From Emiliania huxleyi CCMP1516 (taxonomy: Eukaryota > Haptophyta > Isochrysidales > Noelaerhabdaceae): a stretch of DNA of 64,000 nucleotides. A program made the position numbers and the translations under genes. The notes beneath the pieces were generated by a model, which was not told the DNA's origin, ran no database searches, and saw only the letters and a program-made list of their open reading frames with translations. Location of the stretch: assembly GCF_000372725.1 (NCBI RefSeq), contig NW_005198391.1:421086-485085 (forward strand), read 5' to 3'. Shown one piece after another: positions 10,442 to 21,296 of this stretch; within the stretch, counting starts at the first letter, position 1; each line of letters starts with the position of its first letter.

Positions 10442-11827
10442 CGCCGTCGCCGCCGCACCACGGCCGCCTTCCTGCAGCATGCTGGCGATGGAGCGCGCGG
10501 CGATGGGCGCGAAGTCACCGCACGAGAGGCCGAGCCGCGTGAGGGTGGGGAGGGGCGCGGTCTGGCACCCCTGTGGCAGCAGCAGGCGGAGAGCGGCGTC
10601 CACCACCTGCTCCGGGCCCCTGCGGCCCTGCGGCGGGAAGGGGCACTGGCGAGACGCGACGCGCGTCAGCTCGCCGACGCGGCCTGCGGTCCAGTTTCGG
10701 AGGTGGCCCGCGTCGAGTGAGCCGCGCCAGTGCAGCTTCAGCGTGCGCGGCGTCCGGCGGTGCCGCGCCGAGTCCTCCGCCACGCGCTCGAGCAGCTCCT
10801 CCGCGAGGAGGCGGAGCCACCGGCCCACCTCGGCGTGCTCGCTCGTCGGCCGGAAGGACTTGAGCGCGTTCAGGCTCTTTGGCGCCGAGCAGGCGCGCAC
10901 CGCCTCGTCCAGCTCGCCCGCGCCAACCTCGTACAGCCACCTGCCGCTCTCCCGCCCAAAGAGGCGGCACAGCTCTTCCTCTCCCACGGCCGCGAGCCCC
11001 GCGATACTGCCCACGCAAGGCAGTGCGGCGGCGACCTCCTCGCCGAGCTTGCCACCGAGGCCACGGGCGCTGCGCAGCGGCGCCTCTCCGAGCAGGAGGT
11101 GCACCGCCGCGCGCGGCACAACCGTCTGCTGGTTGGGCTTCCGGCGTGCCGACGCGAGCTTGGCCACCAGCTTGGTGTGCGCGATGCCCGCGGAGAGGCG
11201 GTAGCCCGCCCGCTGCCACACCGCATCTCGCAGCCGTGAACACACAGCGGCGGCGCCGACGAGGAGCTGGTCCCATGGATCGACCGCGTCACAGCGCCAC
11301 TCGCCCTCCGCCGCGTCGCCTGCCGCCCCCGTCGAATCTGGCGGCCTGCTCTCCAGCTCCTCTGCTGCCAGAGCCGTCACATCCACGTACACCTCGTCAA
11401 TCGAGGCGCGCTCCAGGGTCGCGGCGGCACAGCCGGCGGCGCTGGCGTCCGCTTCGAGCTGCTGCTCGAGAGCATCCACGATCTTTCGCGACTCTTCCCG
11501 GTAGCGATCGAGCGACACCTTGGTCGTTGCTCGGTCAGGCGAGGCGGCGTCTCCGCTCTCGCCGCCGCCGATGGTTGCGACGTGCGGAATGTGCAGGCCG
11601 GGGCACAGGGCCAGCGCCTCGGCCACCTTCATCCCACGCTTGACACCGAACGGGCGCGCAGAGTAGGACACGGCGAGGAGGCCGCCCCACTGCTGCACCG
11701 CACAGGGCGCACCCTCCGGAAGCTTGAGCCGCCGGGCCTCAACCTGCGCGTAGAAGCAATCCGCGTCGAGGTGTAGGATGGCACGACGGCACGAGTCCGA
11801 GGAGCGAGGCTGAGCTCCTCCCGACAT
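10019..11827 (-). CDS. POLH: DNA polymerase eta (Y-family) with C-terminal RanBP2-type zinc finger
   Basis: Single exon, 602 residues, ATG at 11827. Y-family catalytic blocks are clear: ILHLDADCFYAQVE with the metal-binding Asp, LLAVSYSARPFGVKRGM, HIPHVAT, KVSLDRYREES, then the second carboxylate block ERASIDEVYVDVT, and YRLSAGIAHTKLVAKLASARRKPNQQTVVP. The last is diagnostic of Pol eta rather than kappa or iota. The helix-hairpin-helix, thumb and little-finger region follows. A low-complexity Ala/Pro/Val/Thr stretch (about residues 490-550) leads to a terminal W-x-C-x2-C...C-x2-C finger (AVWACTRC ... LSCEMCGEPRGG). Pol eta performs error-free bypass of UV dimers in the nucleus. Animal and yeast enzymes end in a UBZ finger; a RanBP2-type finger here is unusual. 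No PIP box was recognised with confidence. Confidence 0.9.
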
Positions 11828-11979
11828 TGCATGAGTGGAGTGCGCGCACCCTGTCTCAGAACAACGCCGGGGTCTGCCGCCGCTTTTTTTCTTCTGTCTC
11901 CTCCCCAACAGAGGGGGACGTCCTCAAACCCAAAAAGAAAGAACGCGCGAATATGTAACCGATCCCTTCGACTAGTCCA

Positions 11980-12324
11980 ATGCCGGCATGCTCCAAGGAG
12001 TCTTTCGACGCGGTCTCCGACCTGGTTCAGAGCTGGCAGCTAGAGTACAGCCACCACATCCAGCAGCTTGGCGTGTGTGAGTTTAGCGTGTGCTTCTCCC
12101 GCCCAACAATGGCCCGCCCCGTCCCGGCGACGGCGGCTGCACTGGTGGTGAGTGTGTCACTGGGGGAAGGAGCAGACGCGCCGACGCTGGTCTACCGGAG
12201 CGAGTGCGAGATCACCTGGCGGGCGGCTACAGAGCGCCCCGCGCGCCTCCTGGATAGCCTCTTCTCGCGCAAGGCGGCACTGCGCACGGTTCTGCATGGC
12301 AGAGCAGGGTGGGCAAGTCAGTGA
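11980..12324 (+). CDS. Possible small protein, 114 residues
   Basis: An ATG-initiated frame of 114 codons in the divergent interval next to POLH. The second half (LVVSVSLGEGADAPTLVYRSE, ARLLDSLFSRKAALRTVLHG) has a protein-like mix of hydrophobic and charged residues, but no family is recognised and no homologue is visible in the window. It could equally be upstream leader sequence of another transcript. Confidence 0.3.
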   Translation: MPACSKESFDAVSDLVQSWQLEYSHHIQQLGVCEFSVCFSRPTMARPVPATAAALVVSVSLGEGADAPTLVYRSECEITWRAATERPARLLDSLFSRKAALRTVLHGRAGWASQ

Positions 12325-12896
12325 TTGACACGCCAAATTCTTCACAGCATGTCAAACCTGTTCTCACCGTGCAGTTTGCGTGAGCTACACGGAGAATCAG
12401 ACAACAGCACCTTCGGAGTCTGAGCATTGACTCGTCGGCACTGTGTGAGCTGCGGGGTGAATGCGGGGCCTGCGGGGCCCGCGCGCCGCCCTGCGGGCTG
12501 CGGCTCAGCCTCGGCGGCGCCGGCTGGTGGTCGCGGTGCTGATGCCGGGCCGATTCGGTCCTCTGCACGTGGTCTGAGTGGAGGTTTCAGACGCAAAATA
12601 TACAACCAAATAAGCTACGGGCCTCTGCCGCAGAGACCGCGTCTCCTCTCTCCCTGGTGTCACGCGCCTCTCTGCACGACAAGCTCCAGCAAGCGCGCAA
12701 ACCGCATGCACATGTATGAACTGACCCCACCCCAGACCGCCCACAGCTGTGTTCCCGTCCACAGTCCTGATCGACAGCCAACACCGATCACTGTCAGGCC
12801 ACGTTCCCGGCACAGCGCGCGCAGCACAACGAGTTGTGGGCGCTCCGCAGCAATAAGAGTTGCGCGCCCGATTCTCCGATGCACCCCCAGCAGCAC
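12325..12896. other. Intergenic, no gene seen
   Basis: Downstream flank of the transporter gene. No coding frame, repeat or RNA gene recognised. Confidence 0.5.
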
Positions 12897-14936
12897 TTAC
12901 ACCTTTTGCTCGGCGGCATTACTATCGTCGACGTCGTCGTTGTCGTCGGCAGCAGCTGCCTCCTCGTCTCCAGCCTCCACAGAGGTGCGATGGGACAGGT
13001 CCGTCTTCTCCTCCACGCCCTGCTCCTCCTCGTCCGCCTCTGCTGTGATGGCTTGTCCGGCGCCGAGCTCCTTGGCCGAGTCGCTCGGCCGCCCCCGCGG
13101 CACGAGGAAGGGGACGAGAAGGATGGGCAGGAGGCGCAGGGCGGAGCGCAGCGTAATATAGGAGGTGAGACCCTCAAACTCGGGCGCGTGAAGCTTCGGG
13201 TAGAAGATCTCGAGGATGGCCGTGCCCAAGTACAGGCCGGCGTTGCTGCCAAAGTTGGACAGACCCATCTGGAGGGCAAACATCGAGCCCTCGACCTTTG
13301 GCGGGCAGAGCTTGGCGCAGAAGATGAAGAAGGCCATGTCGCCGAGCCGGTCGACGATGGTTGTGAAGACGGTGTCGCCGAAGAGGATCAGCGCCCAGTC
13401 TGGAAGCCAGCTCGCCCAGAGGCGGGTGACAAAGATGAGGTCGACGATGCCCGTGAGCGCGAGGAAGAGCTGCGCCGACGCCAGCATCGTGCGGAAGCGC
13501 CAGCGGACAAAGTACGAGGAGTAGAGCGTAGTGCCCGCCACGATGGAGAGCATGCTCGCGACCCCGAGCCAGCTGTAGACGCTCGGCTGCAGGCAGGGGT
13601 ACTCGCGCGCTTTCGACCAGCCGCACACCAGCTCCGTCGTGCTCAGTGGGTCGACGTAGCACGTAGTGTTTTCGGCCGCGCGGAAGTCCGCCTGCTCCCA
13701 GTCGACCGGGAGTATATCCGTCGTGTTGGAGGGGCAGAACTCCGCCTCGCACTCGTCCTCGGTCCAGCACCGCGTGTCGCCCTTCGACGGGTCGTGGGAC
13801 CACGCAAAGAGGATCTCCGTCGACGGCACGATGGCGCCCCGCAGAAACGCAAAGAGGATGGCCTTGGCCATGACCGCGTCCACCCGGCGCAGCACGGCAT
13901 AGAGCAGCACGCAAAGGGTGCAGTTGCCAGCCACGGTGATGGCGGCGACTGCCGTCGGGTTGGAGCCTCCGATCGCCAGCTGAATCGTGCCGAGGGCGAC
14001 CGAATAGACGCCGACGATGAGGGCAGCGAGGAGGACGAGGCTGCCGGTGCGGTCCGCGCACAGCTCGCTCATCACGCAGCGGAACCACGGGCGTGCCGAG
14101 CCCTCCCTGCGCTCGAGCCAGCCGAGGGCGGCGGGGACGAGGACGGCGCAGGCGCAGCCGGCCGAGAGGCCAAAGGGAAGGCGCGGCGAGGCGTACTCGA
14201 CCATGTAGCCCCCGCAGGCGACGGCGACGGCACCGAAGAGGCCGAACGCGCCCCAGGAGAGGCTCTGCAGCTGCGCCGCGCGCTCCGGCACCTCCCGGCA
14301 CTTGACGGCGATGGTGGCGTCGACGACAACATCGCCCATCGCAACGTTCAGGTTACATAGGAGCAGCAGGAGCGCCAGGCCCGCGGCGGGCAGCATCGAG
14401 GCCGGAAGCACGGTGAGCATGAGTGCGCCGGTGAAGCCGAGCAGGCCGCCGAGGATGAGGTACGGCGAGCGGTGGAGGCCGCGGACGGCGAGCGTGTCGG
14501 AGAGGATGCCAAACAGCGCCTTGAGCTGCCAGGGGATGGCCGAGAAGCCCTGCAGCCGGCCCCACTCCGCCGTCTCTATTTTGAGCGCCGAGAAGGCGTA
14601 GAACTTGATCGAGAGCAGGAGCAGGTTCATGCCGGCGCCCTGGTTGAGGCCGTACTGCGCGACCACGGACGCGCTGTAGCGCCAGCCGTAGGCGTCGTTG
14701 AGGCTGCGCATAAAGGGCCGCAGCCCGAACCCACTCAGGATGAAGAGGAGGAGCCGGGCGAGGCAGCCGGGAGCCTCTTGCTCGCCGCCCGGGCCCTCGC
14801 CCCCAAAGGAGACTGACCTCGAGGCCGCACGCCTCCCACGCCCGAGCTGGGTCGAGATGCGACCCGATGTGTGGCGTATGGCCGAGGCGCATCGGCCCAG
14901 CGCCGGCCGGACGCGCGGACAGGTGATGGGTCGCAT
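12897..14936 (-). CDS. Folate-biopterin transporter family (BT1/FBT) membrane protein
   Basis: Single exon, 679 residues from ATG 14936. A ~60-residue N-terminal leader rich in Arg/Ser/Gly is followed by about a dozen hydrophobic segments. BT1-family signatures are visible: SVVAQYGLNQGAG, LQGFSAIPWQLKALFGILSD, HRSPYLILGGLLGFTGALM and MGDVVVDATIAVK. A long non-membrane loop with several Cys (CWTEDECEAEF to TTCYVDP) lies mid-protein. The C-terminus is strongly acidic (DEEEQGVEEK, DDNDDVDD). Members of this MFS branch carry folates, pterins or related substrates in plants, cyanobacteria and kinetoplastids; the substrate here is not predictable. The Arg/Ser-rich leader could be plastid-directing, but this is not certain. 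The long open frame on the opposite strand is a shadow. Confidence 0.85.
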   Translation of the reverse strand: MRPITCPRVRPALGRCASAIRHTSGRISTQLGRGRRAASRSVSFGGEGPGGEQEAPGCLARLLLFILSGFGLRPFMRSLNDAYGWRYSASVVAQYGLNQGAGMNLLLLSIKFYAFSALKIETAEWGRLQGFSAIPWQLKALFGILSDTLAVRGLHRSPYLILGGLLGFTGALMLTVLPASMLPAAGLALLLLLCNLNVAMGDVVVDATIAVKCREVPERAAQLQSLSWGAFGLFGAVAVACGGYMVEYASPRLPFGLSAGCACAVLVPAALGWLERREGSARPWFRCVMSELCADRTGSLVLLAALIVGVYSVALGTIQLAIGGSNPTAVAAITVAGNCTLCVLLYAVLRRVDAVMAKAILFAFLRGAIVPSTEILFAWSHDPSKGDTRCWTEDECEAEFCPSNTTDILPVDWEQADFRAAENTTCYVDPLSTTELVCGWSKAREYPCLQPSVYSWLGVASMLSIVAGTTLYSSYFVRWRFRTMLASAQLFLALTGIVDLIFVTRLWASWLPDWALILFGDTVFTTIVDRLGDMAFFIFCAKLCPPKVEGSMFALQMGLSNFGSNAGLYLGTAILEIFYPKLHAPEFEGLTSYITLRSALRLLPILLVPFLVPRGRPSDSAKELGAGQAITAEADEEEQGVEEKTDLSHRTSVEAGDEEAAAADDNDDVDDSNAAEQKV

Positions 14937-15398
14937 GGTTGTGGCACTCCTTACGACCTTGGCGTTCGGATGGCGGTGAATTATGGGCGCCAATGATCCC
15001 CTGAATGCATGCGTCGGGCAGAAAGGTGGATGCAACGCGCGACCCCTGCAGTGCAGACGCGTCCTGCGCTGCGTTTGCGGGCGTCCTGCACTAAGGAAGA
15101 CAAAGAGAAACCGCTGGCTGCCTTTGCTATGCGATTCTTTCTTTCTTTCTCAAATTCTTTCTTCCTGTCTGACTCTGTCTGTCTGGGTGTGGTTGTTGCT
15201 TTGACCGTTTGCTTAGTTAGTTAGGTTGCCGGCCGGACGGAGAATCAAGTCGAGAATCAATCAATCTGCACTCGGCTGCAGCACACTCACCCGCCGCCCC
15301 CAAGGCCAAGCGCACTCACACTCATGTGCAACAACAACAACAAATCTCTCTCTCTCTCATGTGTTTGTTGTGTTCACGTTCATAGCGCACTCACTCAC
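14937..15398. other. Intergenic, no gene seen
   Basis: Upstream of the transporter. Contains short CTTT/CTCT and CAA runs around 15130-15360 and no recognisable gene; the TIR element copy A begins at its end. Confidence 0.5.
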
Positions 15399-16626
15399 CT
15401 GAGGGAGGGTGTAGAGGATGTAGAGTGTAGAGCGCTGTAGAGCTGTAGAGATGTAGAGCGCTCTGGAGCGCTGTAGAGCTGTAGAGAGAGCTCTACATCC
15501 GGGACGATGTGAGTCCGATGTAGAGCGATGTAGAGCGCGATTTTGCTGTAGAGTTTGTTGTAGAGGCTCTATACAGCCAACCCGCCTGGAAGGCAGTGAC
15601 TCAAAAAGGTCGAGTCGCACTAATGGGGTGTCTCCGAGCTTGCTGGAGCTCTGATGGACGGCCCTGACTATCCCTGACACACAGTGAGTCACTCTGACGG
15701 CACACAACACCCTATAACTGCGTCATGACCAGCCTGCCATGCGTCGCCGGTGCCGCATTCGTCGCAGTGCTTCTTTAGCAGGCGGTGGACTGTCGGCTGC
15801 GAGGACGGTCGCATTTGCGCGAGGCGAGGCGAGCATTCAGACGCGTTGCATGCGCCATGACTCGCGCCAGCGCGTGCGGGAGCTCCTGGCTGAGCGTTGA
15901 TTCCAGGCGAGTTGCGCTGGCCACTATTGCTACGCCGAGCCGAGCTGACGCGCCGAGGCGCCGGCCAGTCGCAGCCGTGAGGCATGCCACAGCAGCAGAG
16001 GCACCTCCCACCCATTGGGCGGGCAGACAGAAGGCCAGGGCAGCACTGGCAAGTGCAACGCGCCTCATGTCGGAGAGCGACCGTGCCTCGTTCGCCGCTT
16101 ATGATGTAGAGTTTGTTGTAGTATGATAGTAGTGTGACAGTTTGGTCGGAGGGCGCCCGGGTCGCCCCGGAGCGGCCCCGCGCGGGGAGGTGGGTGGAGC
16201 TGGAGGGCGGGCACCACGCCATCGGGCAGGCCACGCGGGGACGCAGCCGGGGCCAGCGCGCGGCGCTAGATAGAGGGCCGGGCGCAAACTTGTGTGTGGC
16301 ACCTGCACCGGCACCGGCACCTGGGTGCCGCGAGTTTTGGTGGTTCGAAAAGCGGAGCGCGCAGTCCGTAGAGATTTCACGTTGTTGAGCGCCTCTACAT
16401 CGCTCTACAACGCAGGCAGTTCGTCCCGCGGCGGATGTAGAGCTCTACAGCGCTACAGCGCAGAGATTGTACGTTGTAGAGCGCCTCTACATCGCTCTAC
16501 AACGCACCCGCATCGTCACGCGGCGGATATAGAGCTCTACAGCTCTACAGCGCTCCAGAGCGCTCTACATCTCTACAGCTATACAGCGCTCTACATACAC
16601 TCTACATCCTCTACACCCTCCCTCAG
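15399..16626. mobile_element. TIR element, copy A (with a nested insertion)
   Basis: Begins CTGAGGGAGGGTGTAGAGG and ends with the inverse (CTACACCCTCCCTCAG) at 16626. A second copy of the end motif at 16681-16700 may be the true terminus. The termini are long arrays of GTAGAGC/GCTCTAC-type units that pair with each other. The middle (about 15660-16110) is homologous to copies B and C. At 16122-16371 a 250-bp sequence absent from copy B interrupts the right arm between GTTGTAG and AGATTTCAC. The flanks (CACTCAC on the left, CACTCAC a few bases beyond the right end) suggest a decayed target duplication. No transposase is visible, so it is probably non-autonomous. Confidence 0.75.
16122..16371. 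mobile_element. Nested 250-bp insertion inside TIR copy A
   Basis: Comparison with the uninterrupted copy B (near 22445-22470) shows a 250-bp insert ending in GTAG, which matches the GTAG just before it, so a 4-bp duplication is likely. The insert is GC-rich with no coding frame or obvious terminal inverted repeat. Confidence 0.55.
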
Positions 16627-16700
16627 TCTACGTGAAATCTCTACAACCCCGTCAGCAGTCCTCCGGGGACAAACTCTACATCCTCTACACCCTCCCTCAG

Positions 16701-17209
16701 GCAGCCACTCACTCTCCGTCAAGCACATCTACACACTCAACACGCACGCCTGCGTGGATCGCGCACACACCAATCCTCGCTACCCAATGCGGCCACAGGA
16801 TATCCACCTCGAGAACCTCGAGAACACATTCACGGCTCACGCGCGCAAGGCCTCCCGCCGACGACCCGACCGTCGAGTTAGTTCAATTGGCTACGCCGAC
16901 GGGACCGGCCAGCCGGCCCCAGCTAGCCACCTTCGCTGATGAGGGCTGACTGACAAGCTGCCGGGCCCAAATAGTCCCCGCGAACCCCCACCCACTATAT
17001 AGCGCCACGCCCTCGTGAGCTGTCCTGTGAGCTGTGTGCTGTGCGTCCAGCAGTCCGGACCCAGTGCTACAGCCGGTGATAGCGTGCCTCGTGTCGGCTC
17101 CCGAGCCAAGCGTGTGCAGCGTATGTGTGCGTGTGGGCCCGTCCTCGCACCTCGGTGCTACGAGGTGTGTAAAGACTGACTGACTGACTGACTGTAAAGA
17201 GACTCTGAC

Positions 17210-17277
<68 letters not shown>

Positions 17278-18063
17278 GTGAGAGAGAGAGAGAGAGAGAC
17301 TTCTTCTCTTGGTTTTCAAAATTCTCTCTCACAACACATCCGTATTACATTGTGAAGCGCGTGAACAGGGCAGGGCTCCAGGCCGCAAAATGATGGTGTG
17401 AGGGGAAGATGTTTGCTTGTGGTTTTCCTTCCTAAAAATCTCTCGCGGGTTGTTTGCATTGTGTTGTCGGTATTGCTAATCTCTACACGTAAGAAGAAGA
17501 GAAGCAAGAAGAGAAGCACAAAGGAGATCAATCACCGGGCATGTACCCTTTTCCCTCCTCTCCCTCTCCTGTCTAGGAATTCCCTATTGTGATGTTAGAG
17601 GTGGGTTAAGAGGGAGATTCGCGCGAGCAGCGGGACCGCCGCCCGCCGGGACGGCGGGCGGGTGATTGCGAGAATTACTGTTAGATACACTTTTCTCACA
17701 TGTATAGACTCGTATCTCAGAGTGTGCGCCCTCCCTTGCACATATGGTCTAGCCGTCGTGCGTCGACTTCCGTCGCTCCCATCCCCAAGTAAACAAACTC
17801 CCCCCTAATGCATATGTAGGGCTCTCTCTCCCTCCCTCCAGCAGTGCCCAGACCCCCCACAGTGGTCTCTGGTCAGTGCGCACAGAAGCGCGCGTGGTCC
17901 GTGGACGACCCGCGAACGGCCATTCCATTCTGGTGAGCAAAGGCACGGCGCTGCCCGGGCATGGCGCGCGGGAACCCACCCATCCCCCTTTGACCAACAA
18001 GCGACATCGCACTCACTCCCTCTCGCAGCAGCCTAGCGTGGCCTGAAAGACAGCAAGCAAACG
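16701..18063. repeat. Intergenic with (GA)n microsatellite and repeat remnants
   Basis: No gene seen. Contains a segment at 16769-16830 also found at 54168-54226, a short GACT run (17178-17195), a (GA)n tract at 17211-17299, and at 17360-17490 a decayed copy of the repeat flank also seen near 30600 and 47800 (GTGAACAGGG, GGTATTGCTAA). Confidence 0.6.
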
Positions 18064-20201
18064 ATGGCTCAGCCTCCGCCGGGCTGGGCCGGGGCGGCCC
18101 GCCCTCACGTCATGCACGGTGTTCCCGGTGTTATGGCCGCTCCGGCTGGCTTCCCTGTCCCCCTCGCGGCGCCGGGGATGCATGCTGCCGTGGCGGCGCA
18201 GATGGCGAGTTCGTTCGCGGCCAACCCGTTCATGAGCCAACCGGTGATGGCTGCTGGGATGGCGCACCAGCCGGTACAGATGGTCGTCCCAGCCTACCCG
18301 CAGCAGCAGCAGCATCACCCCCACCAGCAGCAGCATCAGGTGTCGATGGCGATGCCCGCCCAGGTTCCGCCGCACTGGCAGCAGCAGCAGCACCCGCACG
18401 CCCAGGCCGTGGCGCATCCTCAGGCCATATCGATGCCAATGCCGATGGCGATGCCACAGGCTCAGCCACTGCCGCCGCAGGCCATGCTGCAGTTTGGGCG
18501 AGCGATGCACCCTCAAGGCGTCGCCCAGCCTGTGCAGCCGGTGCAGCCGCCGCAGCCGCAGCTGCAGCCGGTGCCCCGCCCCGCCGCCCCGCCGCCGGCG
18601 CTGCAGCCGGTGGCGCCGGAGCCGTCCGCGCCGGATACCCTCCCGGACGTGAGCTTGTCCATCGTCCCTCCGGATCAGCTCGCCGAGACCTCGGCGAGGC
18701 GCAAGCCGCGGCAGTGCGGCTCGTACGGCTGCACGCTGCCCGACCAGCATTCCGGGCTCTGCCAGATCCCGCTCGAGGCGGGCCCGCGCGTGCGCCGGCC
18801 GGCGAAGCGGCTGAGCGACGACGAGGCGAGCTGCTCCTCGCCGCGGGGCGGAGGCGCGCAGCGCGCCGACGCGGCGGCTGGTGCAGGCGGTGCGCCAGAG
18901 ACGGACGCGGCGGCGGGGCGGCGGCGGTGCGCGATGAGCGACCAGGAGTTGCTCTCCCTGCCCGACGCGAAGGGGTACTCTGAGGAGGTGCTGCAGAGCA
19001 CCATCGCCCTCTTCCGGCAGTGGTGCCCCGAGCAGGCAGCGATTCGCCCCTCGCTCCGGGGAGAGAAGGGGGGAGGAAGGGAGGGGAAGAGGGGAAAGGG
19101 GGATGGAGGGAGGAGGGGGGAGGGGAGGGGGAGGGAGGGGGAAGGGAAGGAAGGGGGAAGGGGTAGGTAGCGGGAAGGCAGGGGGAAGGGAAGGGNNNNN
19201 NNNNNNNNNNNNNNNNNNNNNNNNNNNNNNNNNNNNNNNNNNNNNNNNNNNNNNNNNNNNNNNNNNNNNNNNNNNNNNNNNNNNNNNNNNNNNNNTCCTA
19301 TCGAGGCGGGTCGGGCGAGGCGGCGCCTGAAAGAGTGGGCTCACAGGCCGCGCCCCTCTTGTGTTCGCAGGCGGACGGGGAGGAGGCGGAGGAGGAGGCG
19401 GAGGACGGCGTCGCGCACGTCGAGTGGGCCGCCCGCTCGCTCACCAAGCAAGAGCTCTCCTCGCTCGCGCGCTGCTTGGTCCTCGAGGCACGCCGCAGGC
19501 ATGCGCCGCGGAACGGTGCAAACGGCGGCGCGAACGGCGCGCACGGCGCGAACGGCGCGAACGGGCGCGCACGCCGGCCGGGCGAGCGGAGCGAGTCGCC
19601 CTCCTCCGCCTCCGAGGCGGAGCCGTCCCGCCTTCCGCACTGGTCGCAGCAGCCCGCGGGCCAGCGCGGCGCGCGCTCGGGCGAGGGGCGCAGTGCGAAG
19701 CGGGGGGGGGCGGAGCTTGCGAGGCCACGCAGGCCGCAGCTCAAGGCGGCGCAGGCAAAGGTCAACTCGCGCGTGGTCGTCGTGTACGAGGAGGAGGACG
19801 AGGCGGCCGGCGGCGGCGCGATGGTGCAGGTGCCGTACGCGGGCGTCGTCACCAAGGTAGCCGCCGCCAAGGGGATGCTCGTGCTCTTCGAGGGCGGGGA
19901 GTCGGTCTGGGTCGACGAGCGCGCGGGCGACGAGTGGTGGTACGAGACCCCGCCCAAGCCGCCCGCGAGCCAGGCCGCCGCCGCGAGCGACGAGGCGGCC
20001 TCGTCGACGTCGCGGCCCGTGTCGGCGGTGCCTGGCGGCGAGGAGAGCGCCACGCGGCGCCAAAAGGCGATGTACCAGAACGCCACGGCGGCCGCGGGCG
20101 GGCAGCGCGCGCCGGAGATGCTGCCCGAGGAGGCCGTCAACAAGATCAAGTCGGACCAGGTCGAGGCCCTCCTCTCCAGGCTCGAGGCGCAGGCCAAGTA
20201 G
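18064..20201 (+). CDS. Gln/Pro-rich protein with CGSYGC motif and Tudor-like segment, 2 exons across the gap
   Basis: Exon 18064-19035 (MAQPPPGWAG...QWCPEQ) joins exon 19371-20201 (ADGEEAEEEAEDG...) in frame over a GC-AG intron that contains the 100-N gap, giving 600 residues. Residues 1-200 are Gln/Pro/His/Met-rich like activation or condensate-forming regions. Near 215-240 is a compact motif RKPRQCGSYGCTLPDQHSGLC, probably a small zinc-binding unit. The second exon holds VVVVYEEEDE and YAGVVTKV...GMLVLFEGGESVWVDE...DEWWY, which resembles a Tudor/SH3-like reader. A nuclear chromatin or transcription role is inferred from these features only. Because of the gap an extra exon within 19036-19370 cannot be excluded, though the simple join is in frame and plausible. 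Confidence 0.7.
19196..19295. other. Assembly gap (100 N)
   Basis: Exactly 100 N, a conventional gap of unknown size, lying in a poly-purine (GGGAAGG) run inside the intron of the preceding gene. Confidence 0.99.
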
Positions 20202-20663
20202 CCGCGGGGCTGCTCTGCCGAGAGGCGCTTCACTCGCCGTGAGTCGTCCTTGGTGTGGAGGGACCGCGGCCCACGCTCGCCGCCATCGATGTTTGGAGCG
20301 TGTGCATGCCCTCAGTCGGGGGTCAGTCGGGGGATGCGGGTGTGCACGAGACCTTCGTCCACTGCGCTGCAACGCGCGGCAGTCTTGAGAACCGCAGAGC
20401 CGTGGGCTGCGTGAGTGCCAGGCATGGTGCCAGGGTCACCCCGGCCACCCACTGCCCTCCGCTTCGCGCTTGTGTCTCACACGCACCCGCTCTCTCGCGT
20501 GCGACGATGTACCGAATCCAAAACTTGTGTTCCGTCCTTTGAGAATCACAGCCAAACACAACGATAATTCCATACTAAGGCTTGAGCCTGACGCCGCCGC
20601 GCCCGGCGCGCGCGTCGGCCTTGTCCCTTACCTTGGAGAGCACTTGGAGGCTGACCATTAGCA
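20202..20663. other. Intergenic, no gene seen
   Basis: Interval between the 3' ends of two convergent genes. No coding frame or repeat recognised. Confidence 0.5.
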
Positions 20664-21296
20664 TCACGGCTCGTACTTCTGTAGCTTCCCCTGCAGCGTC
20701 GCGATCTTCGAGTCCTTGAGCCTCACCAGCTGCTCCAGCTTCTGGATCTTGATCTCGAGGATCTCGACCGTCTCGCGCAGCTCACTGATGTTTTGGTCCT
20801 TCTCCGCGAGCAGCTCTTGCACCGCGCCGTCGCGCAGCCCGACCTGCGCGCCTCCCGCGAGGCCGCCGACCCTCCGCGGCGGCGCCGCAGCGGACCGGGG
20901 CGTCGCCTGCGCGTGCGGTCGCTGCGGCGCCGCCTCCTCCTCCTTGCTGCGCGACCCGTACTTCGAGAGGCGCACCTGCAGCTGCTTGAGCATCCGCTCC
21001 ACCGCCTGCGGCTGGCAGCTGCAGATGGCGTCGAGCTCCTCCTGGCGCAGCTGCCACCCCATCTTTTTGAAGACCCGCGCGTTCAGCGTCTGCCAGTTGT
21101 ACATTTTCTGCGCGTACGAGTTGGCACTCGGGTAGTTGTGGACCTCGACGATCCGCGGAAAGTAGTGGTGCACTATCTCCGCCGTGAGCACGCCGTCGGC
21201 AAAATCGCGAGCAATGTTGCGCTTGGGGCGCGAGAGCGGCACCTCGTCCACCCACGTGTAGATGCGCTGCAGCTCATCGTCGTCCATCTGCGCCAT
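20664..21296 (-). CDS. SPEF1: SPEF1/CLAMP family protein (CH-like domain plus coiled coil)
   Basis: Single exon, 210 residues, ATG at 21296. Residues 5-110 match the CH-like (CLAMP) domain of sperm flagellar protein 1: LQRIYTWVDEVPLSRPKRNI, ARDFADGVLTAEIVHHYFPR, VEVHNYPSANS, KMYNWQTLNARVFKKMGW. An Ala/Pro/Arg linker (about 115-155) precedes a C-terminal coiled coil with heptads (ELRETVEILEIKIQKLEQLV). SPEF1 binds and stabilises microtubules in motile cilia, including the central apparatus, so the organism should have a flagellate stage. Length and architecture match the family. Confidence 0.9.
   Translation of the reverse strand: MAQMDDDELQRIYTWVDEVPLSRPKRNIARDFADGVLTAEIVHHYFPRIVEVHNYPSANSYAQKMYNWQTLNARVFKKMGWQLRQEELDAICSCQPQAVERMLKQLQVRLSKYGSRSKEEEAAPQRPHAQATPRSAAAPPRRVGGLAGGAQVGLRDGAVQELLAEKDQNISELRETVEILEIKIQKLEQLVRLKDSKIATLQGKLQKYEP

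Noticed and set aside
12834..14360. 508-codon plus-strand frame over the transporter gene
   Set aside because: Exact antisense of the 12-TM transporter. Composition is Arg/Ala/Glu-rich, a mirror of hydrophobic codons, with no family features.
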